From: Methylomagnum ishizawai
GTDB lineage: Bacteria; Pseudomonadota; Gammaproteobacteria; Methylococcales; Methylococcaceae
NCBI RefSeq assembly: GCF_019670005.1
Contig: NZ_AP019783.1
Coordinates: forward strand, 2,258,150 to 2,322,149
Length of the DNA stretch: 64,000 bases
Direction: 5' to 3'
Below are positions 51,985 through 60,821 of this stretch, piece by piece (the stretch's first letter is position 1; every line of letters starts with the position of its first letter). The notes under the pieces are model-generated. The model searched no databases, was not told the DNA's origin, and worked only from the letters and a program-made list of their open reading frames with translations. The position numbers and the translations under genes are program-made.

Positions 51985-52824
51985 ATGAAAATGACGCCTG
52001 GGGAATTTTCGGACTGGGATGCCAAGCGGATCACCCTTTTGGGGATGTCCGGGGTCGGCAAAACCACGCTGGCCGATAAGCTTCCCAAAAAAACCTGGTT
52101 CCATTATTCCGGCGATTACCGGATCGGTACCCGTTATCTCAACGAGCCGATTTCCGATAATATCAAGCGCCAAGCCATGGAAGTGCCGTTCCTGCGGGAA
52201 TTGTTGCGCTCCGATTCGATTTATATCCGCAGCAATATCACCGTGGATAATCTGGTCCCGGTGTCCACCTTCCTGGGGAAGTTGGGCGATCCGGCCAAGG
52301 GCGGGTTATCCCTGGAGGAGTTCAAGCGCCGCCAAGCCCTGCACCGCGATGCCGAAATCAGGGCCATGCGCGATGTGCCGGAATTCATCCGCAAGGTGGA
52401 ATCCATTTATGGCTACCGTAATTTCATCAACGATGCCGGCGGCAGCGTGTGCGAACTCGACGACCCGGATACCTTGGAAATCCTGGCCGAGCATACTTTG
52501 ATCCTATATATCCGCACCACGCCTGAGTTGGAGCATATGTTGATCGAACGCGCCCGCAATGATCCAAAGCCCTTGTATTACCGGGAAAGTTTTCTGGACG
52601 AGCAATTACCCGTATTCATGGCGGAAAACGGCTATGCCAGCATCGACCGGATTCCCCCTGACCAATTCGTGAGCTGGGTATTCCCCAAACTGTTCCATTC
52701 GCGCCTGCCGCGTTATCAAGCCATCGCCGACCGCTATGGCTATACCGTCGATGCCGGCGCAATCGCCGAGGTGGAAACCGAGGCCGATTTCCTGGCTTTG
52801 CTGCGGGACGCCTTGGGCCGTTAA
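51985..52824 (+). CDS. P-loop ATPase/kinase-like protein, function unknown
   Basis: A 279-residue protein with a clear Walker A ITLLGMSGVGKTTLADKLPK (about 16-35). Further stretches include GDYRIGTRYL, VPEFIRKVESIYGYRNFINDAGGSVCEL (a possible Walker B/D-A-G-G site) and LILYIRTTPELEHMLIERAR, the form seen in small-molecule kinases and P-loop transferases. It ends 35 bases before metA and is probably co-transcribed, so a link to methionine or homoserine metabolism is possible but not shown. Confidence 0.65.
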   Translation: MKMTPGEFSDWDAKRITLLGMSGVGKTTLADKLPKKTWFHYSGDYRIGTRYLNEPISDNIKRQAMEVPFLRELLRSDSIYIRSNITVDNLVPVSTFLGKLGDPAKGGLSLEEFKRRQALHRDAEIRAMRDVPEFIRKVESIYGYRNFINDAGGSVCELDDPDTLEILAEHTLILYIRTTPELEHMLIERARNDPKPLYYRESFLDEQLPVFMAENGYASIDRIPPDQFVSWVFPKLFHSRLPRYQAIADRYGYTVDAGAIAEVETEADFLALLRDALGR

Positions 52825-52859
52825 GCCCGTTTGATAAGAGACCGGAGAACCTGATTCCC

Positions 52860-53930
52860 ATGCCCTTGGTTGCCCATACCGATTTGCCCACCTTCCAGCG
52901 CCTGCACGATGAAGGCCAGGAAATCCTGTCCGTCGAACGCGCCAGCCACCAGGATATCCGCGAGATGCATATCGGCCTGTTGAATATGATGCCGGACGCG
53001 GCCCTGGAAGCCACCGAGCGGCAGTTTTTCCGCTTGGTGGGCGCGGCCAATCCCATCGTGCAATTCCATATGCATCCCTTCACCATCCGGGGCCAGGAGC
53101 GCAGTCCCGAGGCTTTGGCCCATATCGGGCGTTATTATGAAAGTTTCGAGCAGATCAAGGCCCAGGGTTTGGATGGTTTGATCGTGAGCGGGGCCAATGT
53201 CAGCCAGCCGCGGTTGCCGGAGGAGCCGTTTTGGCAGCCTTTGACCGAGGTGTTCGATTGGGCGCGGGAAAACGTGACTTCCATTCTGTGTTCCTGCCTC
53301 GCCACCCATGCCTTGTTCGAGTATGCGACCGGGATTCCACGCACCCATTTGGGGTTCAAGCGCTGGGGGGTTTATTCCCATCATGTGGTGGAGCGGCGGC
53401 ACCCTTTGGTGTCCACCATCAATACCCGGTTCGATGTGCCGCATTCCCGTTTCAACGAAATTTTCCGCGAGGATATGGAACGGGCCGGGCTCAAGGTCTT
53501 GGTGGAAAGCGCCGAGGCGGGGGTGCATCTGGCGGTGAGCCGGGATTTGCTGCGGGTGGTGTATTTCCAGGGGCATCCCGAGTATGACACCGTGAGTTTG
53601 TTGAAGGAATATAAACGCGAGGTCTTGCGCTATTATCACGGCGAGCGGGAGGATTATCCGCCATTCCCGGAACATTACTTCAATACCGAGGTGGGCGAGG
53701 TGTTGAGCGAATACGGCCAGCATTTGCGTAGCGCCCGGCGCGCTGGCCAACCCGCCCCGGAATTCCCCGAGCCCGACATCCTCCGACATTTGGATAATAC
53801 TTGGCGCGATACCGCCAAGGCGGTGTTCAATAACTGGCTGGGTTTGATTTACCAAGTGACCGACCAGGACCGGCGCAAGCCGCTCATGGATCATGTCGAT
53901 CCTGGGAATCCTTTGGGCTTGCGCTTGTGA
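52860..53930 (+). CDS. metA: Homoserine O-acyltransferase, MetA family
   Basis: A 356-residue enzyme activating homoserine for methionine synthesis. Family features are the N-terminal REMHIGLLNMMPDAALEATERQF, the cysteine nucleophile in ILCSCLATHAL (about 143-153), and the catalytic His/Glu region VYFQGHPEYDTVSLLKEYKRE. Whether it uses succinyl- or acetyl-CoA depends on one active-site residue that I cannot call without an alignment. Slightly longer than E. coli MetA (309), by an acidic C-terminal extension. Confidence 0.9.
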   Translation: MPLVAHTDLPTFQRLHDEGQEILSVERASHQDIREMHIGLLNMMPDAALEATERQFFRLVGAANPIVQFHMHPFTIRGQERSPEALAHIGRYYESFEQIKAQGLDGLIVSGANVSQPRLPEEPFWQPLTEVFDWARENVTSILCSCLATHALFEYATGIPRTHLGFKRWGVYSHHVVERRHPLVSTINTRFDVPHSRFNEIFREDMERAGLKVLVESAEAGVHLAVSRDLLRVVYFQGHPEYDTVSLLKEYKREVLRYYHGEREDYPPFPEHYFNTEVGEVLSEYGQHLRSARRAGQPAPEFPEPDILRHLDNTWRDTAKAVFNNWLGLIYQVTDQDRRKPLMDHVDPGNPLGLRL

Positions 53931-53994
53931 ATGGATAAGCCACGGTCGCGCTGTCGATAGCGGCTTTTTTATAATTTTTGACTGGACCGATCCA

Positions 53995-54585
53995 ATGAAT
54001 ACTCCCAATCTCGACTTGGTGTTGCGCCTCATCGACCAGGCCAATGCCGCCGACCCCAACCAGGAAATCTGGCAGGGCGAATCCCAGCCCAAGGAACTGC
54101 TGTACGGGCGGCGCATGTCGGAATGGCTGGAAAAGCTCCGGCCCGAAGCGGGCGATTTGCTGCGTATCGCCGCCCGCGGCCAGCATATTAGGCGCTGGGA
54201 AGTGCCGCGCGATAGCTATCCCATGACCCGCGAGGGTTATCTGAAATGGCGGACTTTCCTCTACGGTTTCCATGGCGAAAAAGTGGGCGAACTCATGGCC
54301 GGGGCGGGCTATCCGCCGGAGGATGTGGCGCGGGTCCGGGCGATCCTGTCCAAGCGCGGCATGAAAACCGACCCGGAGGTGCAGTTGATCGAGGATGTGG
54401 CTTGTTTGGTCTTCCTCGAATACTACTTCCTGGCCTTCACCGCGACCCAGGACGACGACAAGCTATTGGGCATCGTCCGCAAGACCTGGAACAAGATGTC
54501 CGGGACGGCGCGGAACCGGGCCTTGACCCTGGATTTCCCGGATTCGGTCCAGCCTTTATTGGCCCGCGCCTTGGAGCCCGCTTGA
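53995..54585 (+). CDS. DUF4202 family protein
   Basis: A 196-residue soluble protein of the DUF4202 family: LVLRLIDQANAADPNQE, LLYGRRMSEWLEKL, LRIAARGQHIRRWEVPRDSYPMTREGYLKWR and DPEVQLIEDVACLVFLEYYF with several conserved His, Asp and Glu residues typical of HD-like metal sites. Function unknown; in other genomes such genes lie near sulfur or metal genes. It overlaps the next gene (CDF exporter) by 4 bases. Confidence 0.8.
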   Translation: MNTPNLDLVLRLIDQANAADPNQEIWQGESQPKELLYGRRMSEWLEKLRPEAGDLLRIAARGQHIRRWEVPRDSYPMTREGYLKWRTFLYGFHGEKVGELMAGAGYPPEDVARVRAILSKRGMKTDPEVQLIEDVACLVFLEYYFLAFTATQDDDKLLGIVRKTWNKMSGTARNRALTLDFPDSVQPLLARALEPA

Positions 54586-55730
54586 ATCCTGCCGCCCCAC
54601 CGGCAACCCCGCCTTCATTGGCGCGGTTCGCTTGGCTATCCATCCTCGCCGCGATCCTGACCATCGGACTCAAGGCCCAGGCTTATCGCATGACGGGCTC
54701 GGTCGGGCTGTTGTCCGACGCCGCAGAATCCTTGGTGAACCTGGTCGCGGCCATCGTGGCCCTGACCATGCTCGGCTTCGCGGCCCGGCCCGCCGATAGC
54801 CACCATCCGTTCGGGCATGGCAAGGCCGAGTATTTTTCCAGCGGCTTCGAGGGGGCTTTGATCCTGGTCGCGGCGGGCGGCATCGCCTGGGCCGCCTGGG
54901 AACGCCTCTGGCATCCCCAACCCTTGGTCCAACTCGATATCGGCATCGCGGTGTCCGCCGCCGCCGGGTTCATCAATCTGGCGGTCGCCCGCGTCTTGCT
55001 GCGGGCGGGGCGCGAATACGGCTCGATCACCCTGGAGGCCGATGGCAAGCATTTGATGTCCGATGTCTGGACCACGGGCGCGATCCTGCTGGCCTTGGGC
55101 GGCATCGCCTGGACGGGCTGGCAATGGCTCGATCCCGCCATCGCCTTCCTGGCGGCGGTGCAAATCGTGTGGTCGGGGTTGGAATTGATGGTCCGCTCGG
55201 CGTCCGGCTTGTTGGACGCGGCGATTCCCGAGGCGGAAATGGTGGATATCGAGCGCATCCTCGAAGGCTACCGGGCCGAGGGCATCCAATTCCACGATCT
55301 AAGGACCCGCGCCTCCGGGATGCAGCGCTTCATGACCGTCCATGTGCTGGTGCCGGGCAGCCATACGGTGCAGGCCGGGCACGATCTGCTGGAACGGATC
55401 GAGGCCGATATCGGCGCGGCCCTGCCCAACATCGCCATCGTCACCCATCTCGAACCCTTGGAGGACGCGGCTTCCTTCGCCCATGCCCAAATCGAACGCG
55501 GCCCGCCCCGGTCCAAGCCGCCGCGCCAAGGAGCCGAAGTCCCGCGCCCAGCCCCGGCGGCGCGGGGCGATTGGGGCATGGTTTGCCGGATGGCGGGGGC
55601 GGCTTTGTTGGTGGTGGGGGGCGGGGCCAGCATGGCGCTGGCGGGGTATTACGCCGATATCGCGATGGGGGCCAGCCTGCTCGGCTTGATGTTGGCGTTG
55701 TGGGGCGGGCGCATCGCCAAGCGGGCCTGA
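54582..55730 (+). CDS. Cation diffusion facilitator (CDF) exporter with extra C-terminal segments
   Basis: A 382-residue metal exporter. The six-segment CDF core includes LLSDAAESLVNL (metal-site D in A-E/D-x-x-x-x pattern), HPFGHGKAEYFSS and ITLEADGKHLMSDVWTTGAIL (second acidic/His metal site), followed by a cytoplasmic ZT_dimer-type domain (about 205-290, FHDLRTRASGMQRFMTVHVLVPG). About 90 further residues hold a basic Pro-rich linker and two additional membrane segments, unusual for CDF proteins. Start is TTG 54582 overlapping the DUF4202 stop (TTGA); no ATG lies near enough. Confidence 0.85.
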   Translation: MNPAAPPATPPSLARFAWLSILAAILTIGLKAQAYRMTGSVGLLSDAAESLVNLVAAIVALTMLGFAARPADSHHPFGHGKAEYFSSGFEGALILVAAGGIAWAAWERLWHPQPLVQLDIGIAVSAAAGFINLAVARVLLRAGREYGSITLEADGKHLMSDVWTTGAILLALGGIAWTGWQWLDPAIAFLAAVQIVWSGLELMVRSASGLLDAAIPEAEMVDIERILEGYRAEGIQFHDLRTRASGMQRFMTVHVLVPGSHTVQAGHDLLERIEADIGAALPNIAIVTHLEPLEDAASFAHAQIERGPPRSKPPRQGAEVPRPAPAARGDWGMVCRMAGAALLVVGGGASMALAGYYADIAMGASLLGLMLALWGGRIAKRA

Positions 55731-55731
55731 T

Positions 55732-57024
55732 TCAGCCGAACACTTCCTTCATGAACAAGGCTTGCCAGCTATGGGCCATGGCGGCTTCCCGCTCGCGGTC
55801 GCCGTGGGGCGGGGTTTCGCCGGTCGCGGTGGCGACCAGGGTTTTGTCGCCAGGGGAGTATTCGTAGACCCCGGTCACGGAAATCGCGTACTCGGGACTC
55901 AACAGGCTGTAGCAATGGTTGATGAGGGCGGGCGGGCCGGGTTCGCGCTCGGACAAAAGGTCGACCACGGCGGCGGCGCAGACCTTGGCCTGGGCATTGG
56001 CGGCGAAGGCCGATTTGGGCATGGGCGTCGCGATGCAGGCGTCGCCGATGACATGCACGCCAGGGGCGAGGGTCGATTCGAAGCTGCGGGGATCGACCGG
56101 ACACCAGCCCGAATCGTCCACCAAGCCGGCGATCTGCGCCAGTTTCCCGGCCTTTTGCGGCGGGATCACGTTCAGCACATTGGCCCGGTGGCGGCCGAAA
56201 TCGGTATGCACGGTCCGCTTGTGGACATCCACCCGCTCGATCCGGCCTTCCTTCTCCGCCGAAATCCATTCCACCATCCCCGGATACAGTTCCTTCCAAC
56301 CCTGCATGAACAGCGCTTGCTTGGAGAACTGGGTTTTGGCATCCAGGATCAGGACTTTCGAGCGCGGCATATGGCGCTTGAGGAAATGGGCCATCAGCGA
56401 GGCGCGTTCGTAGGGGCCGGGCGGGCAGCGATAGGGATTCTGCGGCACCACGATCATGACCACATCGCCGTTGCGCATGGCGCGGAGCTGGCGGCGGAGC
56501 AGGGAGGTCTGCGGCCCGGCCTGCCAGGCGTGGGGCGCGATGAGGCTGGCTTCCTCGTCGTAGCCGGGGATGGCGTCCCAGCGGAAGTCTATGCCGGGGG
56601 CCACGATCAGCCGGTCGTAGGGCACGGTGGAACCATCGGCCAGCAGGACCGCGCGGTTGCGGATATCGACGCCCTTGGCCTCGCCGGTGACGGACTGGAC
56701 GCCGGTGGCCTTGATCGCTTTGTAATCGAAGCGCAACTCCTTGGGGCGTTTGTGGCCGGGCAGGCTGGTGATGAATTCGTTGGAGCCGGGGCAGGGCAGG
56801 TAATAACTGTTGCGCTCGATCAGGGTGACTTTGAGGGAAGGGTCGAGCAGGGTCAGATAGCGCGCCGCGGTCGCCCCGGCGAAACCCCCGCCCAGGACCA
56901 CGACCTTGGCGTTGGCGAGGGAGGGCTTGCCGGGTTTCGAGCGGTTGCCGGAACAGCCTAGGGTGCCCGCGAGGCCGGCCATGGCGGCCCAGCCCAGGAA
57001 GGCGCGGCGGGAAAACTGGGTCAT
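55732..57024 (-). CDS. Flavoprotein subunit of flavocytochrome c sulfide dehydrogenase (FccB-like)
   Basis: A 430-residue FAD-dependent oxidoreductase with a twin-arginine signal (FSRRAFLGWAAMAGLAGTLG). The FAD-binding GxGxxG site is KVVVLGGGFAGATAARYL (about 40-57), the redox-active cysteines are at YYLPCPGSNEF (C78) and SGWCPVDP, the pair that forms the catalytic disulfide in FccB, and DACIATPMPKSAFAANAQAK is the second FAD motif. It oxidises sulfide and passes electrons to the cytochrome of the adjacent gene. It is convergent with the CDF gene (1 base between stops). Confidence 0.87.
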   Translation of the reverse strand: MTQFSRRAFLGWAAMAGLAGTLGCSGNRSKPGKPSLANAKVVVLGGGFAGATAARYLTLLDPSLKVTLIERNSYYLPCPGSNEFITSLPGHKRPKELRFDYKAIKATGVQSVTGEAKGVDIRNRAVLLADGSTVPYDRLIVAPGIDFRWDAIPGYDEEASLIAPHAWQAGPQTSLLRRQLRAMRNGDVVMIVVPQNPYRCPPGPYERASLMAHFLKRHMPRSKVLILDAKTQFSKQALFMQGWKELYPGMVEWISAEKEGRIERVDVHKRTVHTDFGRHRANVLNVIPPQKAGKLAQIAGLVDDSGWCPVDPRSFESTLAPGVHVIGDACIATPMPKSAFAANAQAKVCAAAVVDLLSEREPGPPALINHCYSLLSPEYAISVTGVYEYSPGDKTLVATATGETPPHGDREREAAMAHSWQALFMKEVFG

Positions 57025-57041
57025 GCGGTTTTTTCCTGTTC

Positions 57042-57347
57042 TCAATGGCTGAAATACTTCGCCACGGCGGCGAAGTCTTCGTCCGTGTAGCCTTTGGCGA
57101 TGCGGTCCATGACTGTGGCCCGCCGCAATCCGTCGCGGAACGCCTTCATGCGCCGCACGAATTCGGCTTCGGGGATTCCCGTCAGCGCGGGGATGGTATC
57201 GAAACCCTGGCCGTGGGCACCGTGGCAACCGCCGCAGGCGCGGGCGAGGGTGGCGGCGTCGGGGCGGGGGCCGGTGCCACCGGGGGCGGCGAAAGGCAGG
57301 AGCGACAAGGCCAGGACGGGCAGCAGCGGTTTTGGAAAGGGGCGCAT
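57042..57347 (-). CDS. Monoheme cytochrome c, probable FccA-like partner
   Basis: A 101-residue exported class I cytochrome c. Signal peptide about 1-21; heme motif CGGCH (about 38-42) and a methionine ligand probably in KAFRDGLRRATVMDRIAKGY. Small monoheme cytochromes just upstream of FccB serve as its electron acceptor; the 17-base gap indicates one transcript. It runs divergently from the pmo operon, 350 bases away. Confidence 0.85.
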   Translation of the reverse strand: MRPFPKPLLPVLALSLLPFAAPGGTGPRPDAATLARACGGCHGAHGQGFDTIPALTGIPEAEFVRRMKAFRDGLRRATVMDRIAKGYTDEDFAAVAKYFSH

Positions 57348-57547
57348 CTTTGCGGTCGGGGTCGTGATTGGTCCGGGGTGCCCCTCGGGTCGGGGCGGAT
57401 TTTTATGGGGCGGATAGGGATTTTAGCGTAAAGCGCGGTCCCGCTGTTGTGCCGATAATGGCCGCCGCCTTGGAACCCGGCTTCCGGGCCGGAAACCCGG
57501 TGGGGATGGGGGAAAAACGGGGTGCGACAAAATGTCGCGATAATTTC

Positions 57548-57575
57548 TTGACAAGGGTTTGGCGGGTGATAGACT
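57548..57575 (+). promoter_or_regulatory. Sigma70-type promoter of the pmoCAB operon
   Basis: TTGACA at 57548-57553, a 16-base spacer and TAGACT at 57570-57575 (4 of 6 -10 consensus bases). The -35 box is perfect. This would give a leader of about 115 bases before pmoC. The 350-base divergent gap 57348-57697 also serves fccA-like transcription; outside this box I see no other clear signal and no gene. Confidence 0.65.
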
Positions 57576-57697
57576 GCACCGCACCCGGGGGACCGGGGGT
57601 TCCGGGGGCGTTCAAGGGCCTGCCGGGGCGAGGCGGAGGGGAGGCCGGAATCCGGTCGAACCGCCGTTATAGAAGCAATTTTCAAGAGGTAAAAGAA

Positions 57698-58477
57698 ATG
57701 GCTGCAACAACCGCTGGCGGCGTCGCCGCGCAGGACAAGCCGCTGCTCGATACGAAGTGGCTGGCGTTCGCGTTCACGATCTACACCGTGTTCTACATGT
57801 GGGTGCGCTGGTACGAAGGCGTGTACGGCTGGGCCGCGGGCCTGGACTCCTTCGCGCCTGAGTTCGAGACCTACTGGATGAACTTCCTGTACACCGAGAT
57901 CGTGCTGGAAGTGACCACCGCGTCGATCCTGTGGGGCTACATCTGGAAGAGCCGCGACCGCAACCTGGCCGCGATCACCCCGCGCGAAGAGCTGCGCCGC
58001 AACATGACCCACCTGATCTGGGTGTTCGCCTATGCGTGGGCGATCTACTGGGGCGCTTCCTACTTCACCGAGCAGGACGGCACCTGGCACCAGACCATCG
58101 TGCGCGACACCGACTTCACCCCGTCGCACATCATCGAGTTCTACCTGAGCTACCCGATCTACATCATCACCGGCTTCGGCGCGTTCCTGTACGCCAAGAC
58201 CCGCCTGCCGTACTTCGCGCAGGGCCTGTCCCTGCCGTACCTGGTGACCGTTGTGGGTCCGTTCATGATCCTGCCGAACGTGGGCCTGAACGAATGGGGC
58301 CACACCTTCTGGTTCATGGAAGAGCTGTTCGTGGCTCCCCTGCACTACGGCTTCGTGATCTTCGGCTGGCTGGCGCTGGCCATCGCCGGCGTGCTGCTGC
58401 AGATCTTCGCGAGCTTCGCGACCGTGATCGGCAAGGACGTCTGCGAAGCGGTCGACCAGGGCCTGATCGCCAAGTAA
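57698..58477 (+). CDS. pmoC: Particulate methane monooxygenase subunit C
   Basis: A 259-residue membrane subunit of pMMO, the copper enzyme oxidising methane to methanol in the intracytoplasmic membranes. The conserved metal-binding triad of the CuC/CuD region is seen as D127 and H131 (FTEQDGTWHQT) and H144 (FTPSHIIEFYL), with the same spacing (4 and 13) as D156/H160/H173 of Methylococcus capsulatus. About six to seven membrane segments. Ribosome site AGAGGT lies 8 bases before the ATG at 57698; the frame extends upstream, but those residues are not PmoC. Confidence 0.98.
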   Translation: MAATTAGGVAAQDKPLLDTKWLAFAFTIYTVFYMWVRWYEGVYGWAAGLDSFAPEFETYWMNFLYTEIVLEVTTASILWGYIWKSRDRNLAAITPREELRRNMTHLIWVFAYAWAIYWGASYFTEQDGTWHQTIVRDTDFTPSHIIEFYLSYPIYIITGFGAFLYAKTRLPYFAQGLSLPYLVTVVGPFMILPNVGLNEWGHTFWFMEELFVAPLHYGFVIFGWLALAIAGVLLQIFASFATVIGKDVCEAVDQGLIAK

Positions 58478-58551
58478 GGCGGACGGAAGCGGTGCCGGTC
58501 CCCGATGCCCTGTGGGCGTGGGGGGTTCCGGTGCCGGACACAGGGAGTGAT

Positions 58552-58577
58552 GGGCGCGGCCGGTTGTGGCCGCGCCC
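58552..58577 (+). promoter_or_regulatory. Perfect 10-bp intercistronic hairpin between pmoC and pmoA
   Basis: GGGCGCGGCC (58552-58561) and GGCCGCGCCC (58568-58577) with a 6-base loop, 74 bases after the pmoC stop and 35 before the pmoA start. No T-run. It probably marks a processing or stability site that tunes the ratio of C to A and B messages. Confidence 0.6.
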
Positions 58578-58612
58578 GAGAAGACTATAAAACGAAACTT
58601 TGGAGGTAACTC

Positions 58613-59356
58613 ATGAGCGCACTTCAATCTGCGGTCCGGTCCCACGCCGAGGCCGTGCAGGTTTCCCGGACCATCGACTATCTGGGCCTGTTCATCTTCT
58701 TCTTCGTCATCTGCGGTTCGTACCACATCCACGCGATGCTGACCATGGGCGACTGGGACTTCTGGTCCGACTGGAAGGACCGCCGCCTGTGGGTCACCGT
58801 GACCCCGATCGTGCTGGTGACCTTCCCGGCCGCCGCGCAGGTGTTCCTGTGGGAACGTTTCCGCCAGCCGTGGGCCGCGACCGTGTGCGTGTTGGCGCTG
58901 CTGTTCGGTGAATGGGTCAACCGCTACTTCAACTTCTGGGGCTGGACCTACTTCCCCGTGAACTTCGTGTTCCCGGCCATCCTGGTCCCGGGCGCGATCA
59001 TCCTCGACGTCTGCCTGATGCTGTCCGGCAGCTACCTGTTCACCGCCATCATCGGTGGCCTGGCCTGGGGTTTGATCTTCTACCCCGGCAACTGGCCGAT
59101 CATCGCCCCGATCCACGTGCCGGTTGAATACAACGGCATGCTGATGTCCATCGCCGACATCCAGGGCTACAACTATGTGCGTACCGGCACCCCCGAGTAC
59201 ATCCGCATGGTCGAGAAGGGCACCCTGCGTACCTTCGGTAAGGACGTGGCCCCGGTGTCCGCGTTCTTCTCCGGCTTCATGTCCATCCTGATCTACTTCA
59301 TGTGGCACTTCGTCGGCCGCTGGTTCTCCAACGTCCGCTTCCTGAAGAACACCTGA
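58613..59356 (+). CDS. pmoA: Particulate methane monooxygenase subunit A
   Basis: A 247-residue membrane subunit and the standard marker gene of methanotrophs. Characteristic stretches are GDWDFWSDWKDRRLWVTVTPI (the region used for pmoA typing), FGEWVNRYFNFWGWTYFPVNFVFP and LIFYPGNWPIIAPIHVPVEYNGML, which separates PmoA from AmoA. Seven membrane segments are expected. GGAGGT lies 6 bases before the ATG. Confidence 0.99.
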   Translation: MSALQSAVRSHAEAVQVSRTIDYLGLFIFFFVICGSYHIHAMLTMGDWDFWSDWKDRRLWVTVTPIVLVTFPAAAQVFLWERFRQPWAATVCVLALLFGEWVNRYFNFWGWTYFPVNFVFPAILVPGAIILDVCLMLSGSYLFTAIIGGLAWGLIFYPGNWPIIAPIHVPVEYNGMLMSIADIQGYNYVRTGTPEYIRMVEKGTLRTFGKDVAPVSAFFSGFMSILIYFMWHFVGRWFSNVRFLKNT

Positions 59357-59364
59357 TAGGGATC

Positions 59365-59382
59365 GGCCGGGTCCGCCCGGCC
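59365..59382 (+). promoter_or_regulatory. Hairpin directly after pmoA
   Basis: GGCCGGG (59365-59371), TCCG loop, CCCGGCC (59376-59382), a perfect 7-bp stem only 8 bases after the pmoA stop. Like the pmoC-pmoA hairpin it lacks a T-run and probably stabilises the upstream message. Confidence 0.55.
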
Positions 59383-59475
59383 GGGAACGCACCCATCCGC
59401 ACCGGAGCCCCGGAGCGTGCCCGAGGGCGCGCGGGGGCGGCCACAACAGAACAGACTCGAGAGAGAGGAAGAACT

Positions 59476-60720
59476 ATGAAACTACTCAAAGACAGGATCG
59501 CCAAGTGGTCCATGGTCGGCTTGCTGACCGCGTTCGCGGCGACCAGCTTCTACGCGCCGAACGCCTCCGCGCACGGCGAAAAGTCCCAGGCCGCGTTCAT
59601 GCGTATGCGTACCATCCACTGGTACGACCTGAAGTGGAGCAAGGAAAAGGTCAAGGTCAACGAACAGGTCGAGATCACCGGCAAGTTCCACGTGTTCGAG
59701 GGCTGGCCGGAAACCGTGGACGAGCCGGATGTATCGTTCCTGAACATCGGTATTCCCGGCCCGGTCTTCATCCGCAAGGAATCCTACATCGGCGGCCAGC
59801 TGGTGCCGCGTTCCGTGCGCCTCGAGATCGGCAAGACCTATGAGTTCAAAGTGGTGCTGAAGGCCCGCCGCCCCGGCGACTGGCACGTCCACACCATGAT
59901 GAACGTCCAGGGCGGCGGTCCGATCATCGGGCCCGGCAAGTGGATCACCATCGAAGGCTCGATGGGCGACTTCAAGAACCCGGTCACCACCCTGACCGGC
60001 CAGACCGTGGACCTCGAGAGCTACAACCTGGAGAACACCTACTTCTGGCACGCCCTGTGGTACGCGATCGGCCTGGCCTGGATCGTCTACTGGGTCCGCC
60101 GTCCGGTGTTCCTGCCGCGCATGCTGCTGGCCGACGCCGGCCGCGCCGACGAGCTGGTTTCCGGGACCGACCGCAAGGTCGCCATGGGCTTCGCGGCCGG
60201 CACCCTGTTGCTGGTGATCTTCGCGATGTCCGGTGCCAACGGCAAGTACCCGATCACCATCCCGCTGCAGGCCGGTACCCTGCGCGGCATCAAGCCGATC
60301 GAGATGACCAAGCCGACCGTCTCCGTCAAGGTGGAGGACGCCAGCTACCGCGTGCCGGGCCGCGCCATGCGCATGAAGCTGACCATCACCAACAGCGGCA
60401 ACAGCGCCGTGCGTTTGGGCGAGTTCTACACCGCGTCCGTGCGGTTCCTGGACTCCGACGTGTACAAGGACACCACCGGCTATCCCGAGGACCTGCTGGC
60501 CGAGGACGGCCTGGAAGTCAGCGACAACAGCCCGCTGGCTCCCGGCGAGACCCGCACCGTGGAAGTGACCGCTTCCGACGCGGCGTGGGAAGTCTACCGC
60601 CTGTCCGACATCATCTACGATCCGGACAGCCGCTTCGCCGGCCTCCTGTTCTTCTTCGACGCCGCTGGCAACCGTCAGGTGACCCAGATCGACGCGCCGT
60701 TGATCCCGTCCTTCATGTAA
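59476..60720 (+). CDS. pmoB: Particulate methane monooxygenase subunit B
   Basis: A 414-residue subunit holding the soluble cupredoxin-like domains. The signal peptide is removed just before H33 (NASAHGEK), which becomes the N-terminal copper ligand; H137 and H139 (DWHVHTMMN) complete the CuB site, at the same numbers as in M. capsulatus. Two membrane segments (about 188-206 and 236-254) link the two cupredoxin domains. GAGGAAG precedes the ATG at 59476. Confidence 0.99.
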   Translation: MKLLKDRIAKWSMVGLLTAFAATSFYAPNASAHGEKSQAAFMRMRTIHWYDLKWSKEKVKVNEQVEITGKFHVFEGWPETVDEPDVSFLNIGIPGPVFIRKESYIGGQLVPRSVRLEIGKTYEFKVVLKARRPGDWHVHTMMNVQGGGPIIGPGKWITIEGSMGDFKNPVTTLTGQTVDLESYNLENTYFWHALWYAIGLAWIVYWVRRPVFLPRMLLADAGRADELVSGTDRKVAMGFAAGTLLLVIFAMSGANGKYPITIPLQAGTLRGIKPIEMTKPTVSVKVEDASYRVPGRAMRMKLTITNSGNSAVRLGEFYTASVRFLDSDVYKDTTGYPEDLLAEDGLEVSDNSPLAPGETRTVEVTASDAAWEVYRLSDIIYDPDSRFAGLLFFFDAAGNRQVTQIDAPLIPSFM

Positions 60721-60765
60721 GCGGCCGGGGCGCTTGACGCGCCCCCATCCGCCGTGATCGGCTCG

Positions 60766-60796
60766 GCCCCCCCGCCTCAGGCGGGGGGGCTTTTTT
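60766..60796 (+). terminator. Intrinsic terminator of the pmoCAB operon
   Basis: GCCCCCCCGCC (60766-60776), TCA loop, GGCGGGGGGGC (60780-60790), then TTTTTT (60791-60796): a perfect 11-bp GC stem followed by a T-run, 45 bases after pmoB. Textbook rho-independent terminator that separates pmo from the tatD gene 26 bases later. Confidence 0.95.
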
Positions 60797-60821
60797 GCTT
60801 TGCAACTTCAGGATTTCGACG

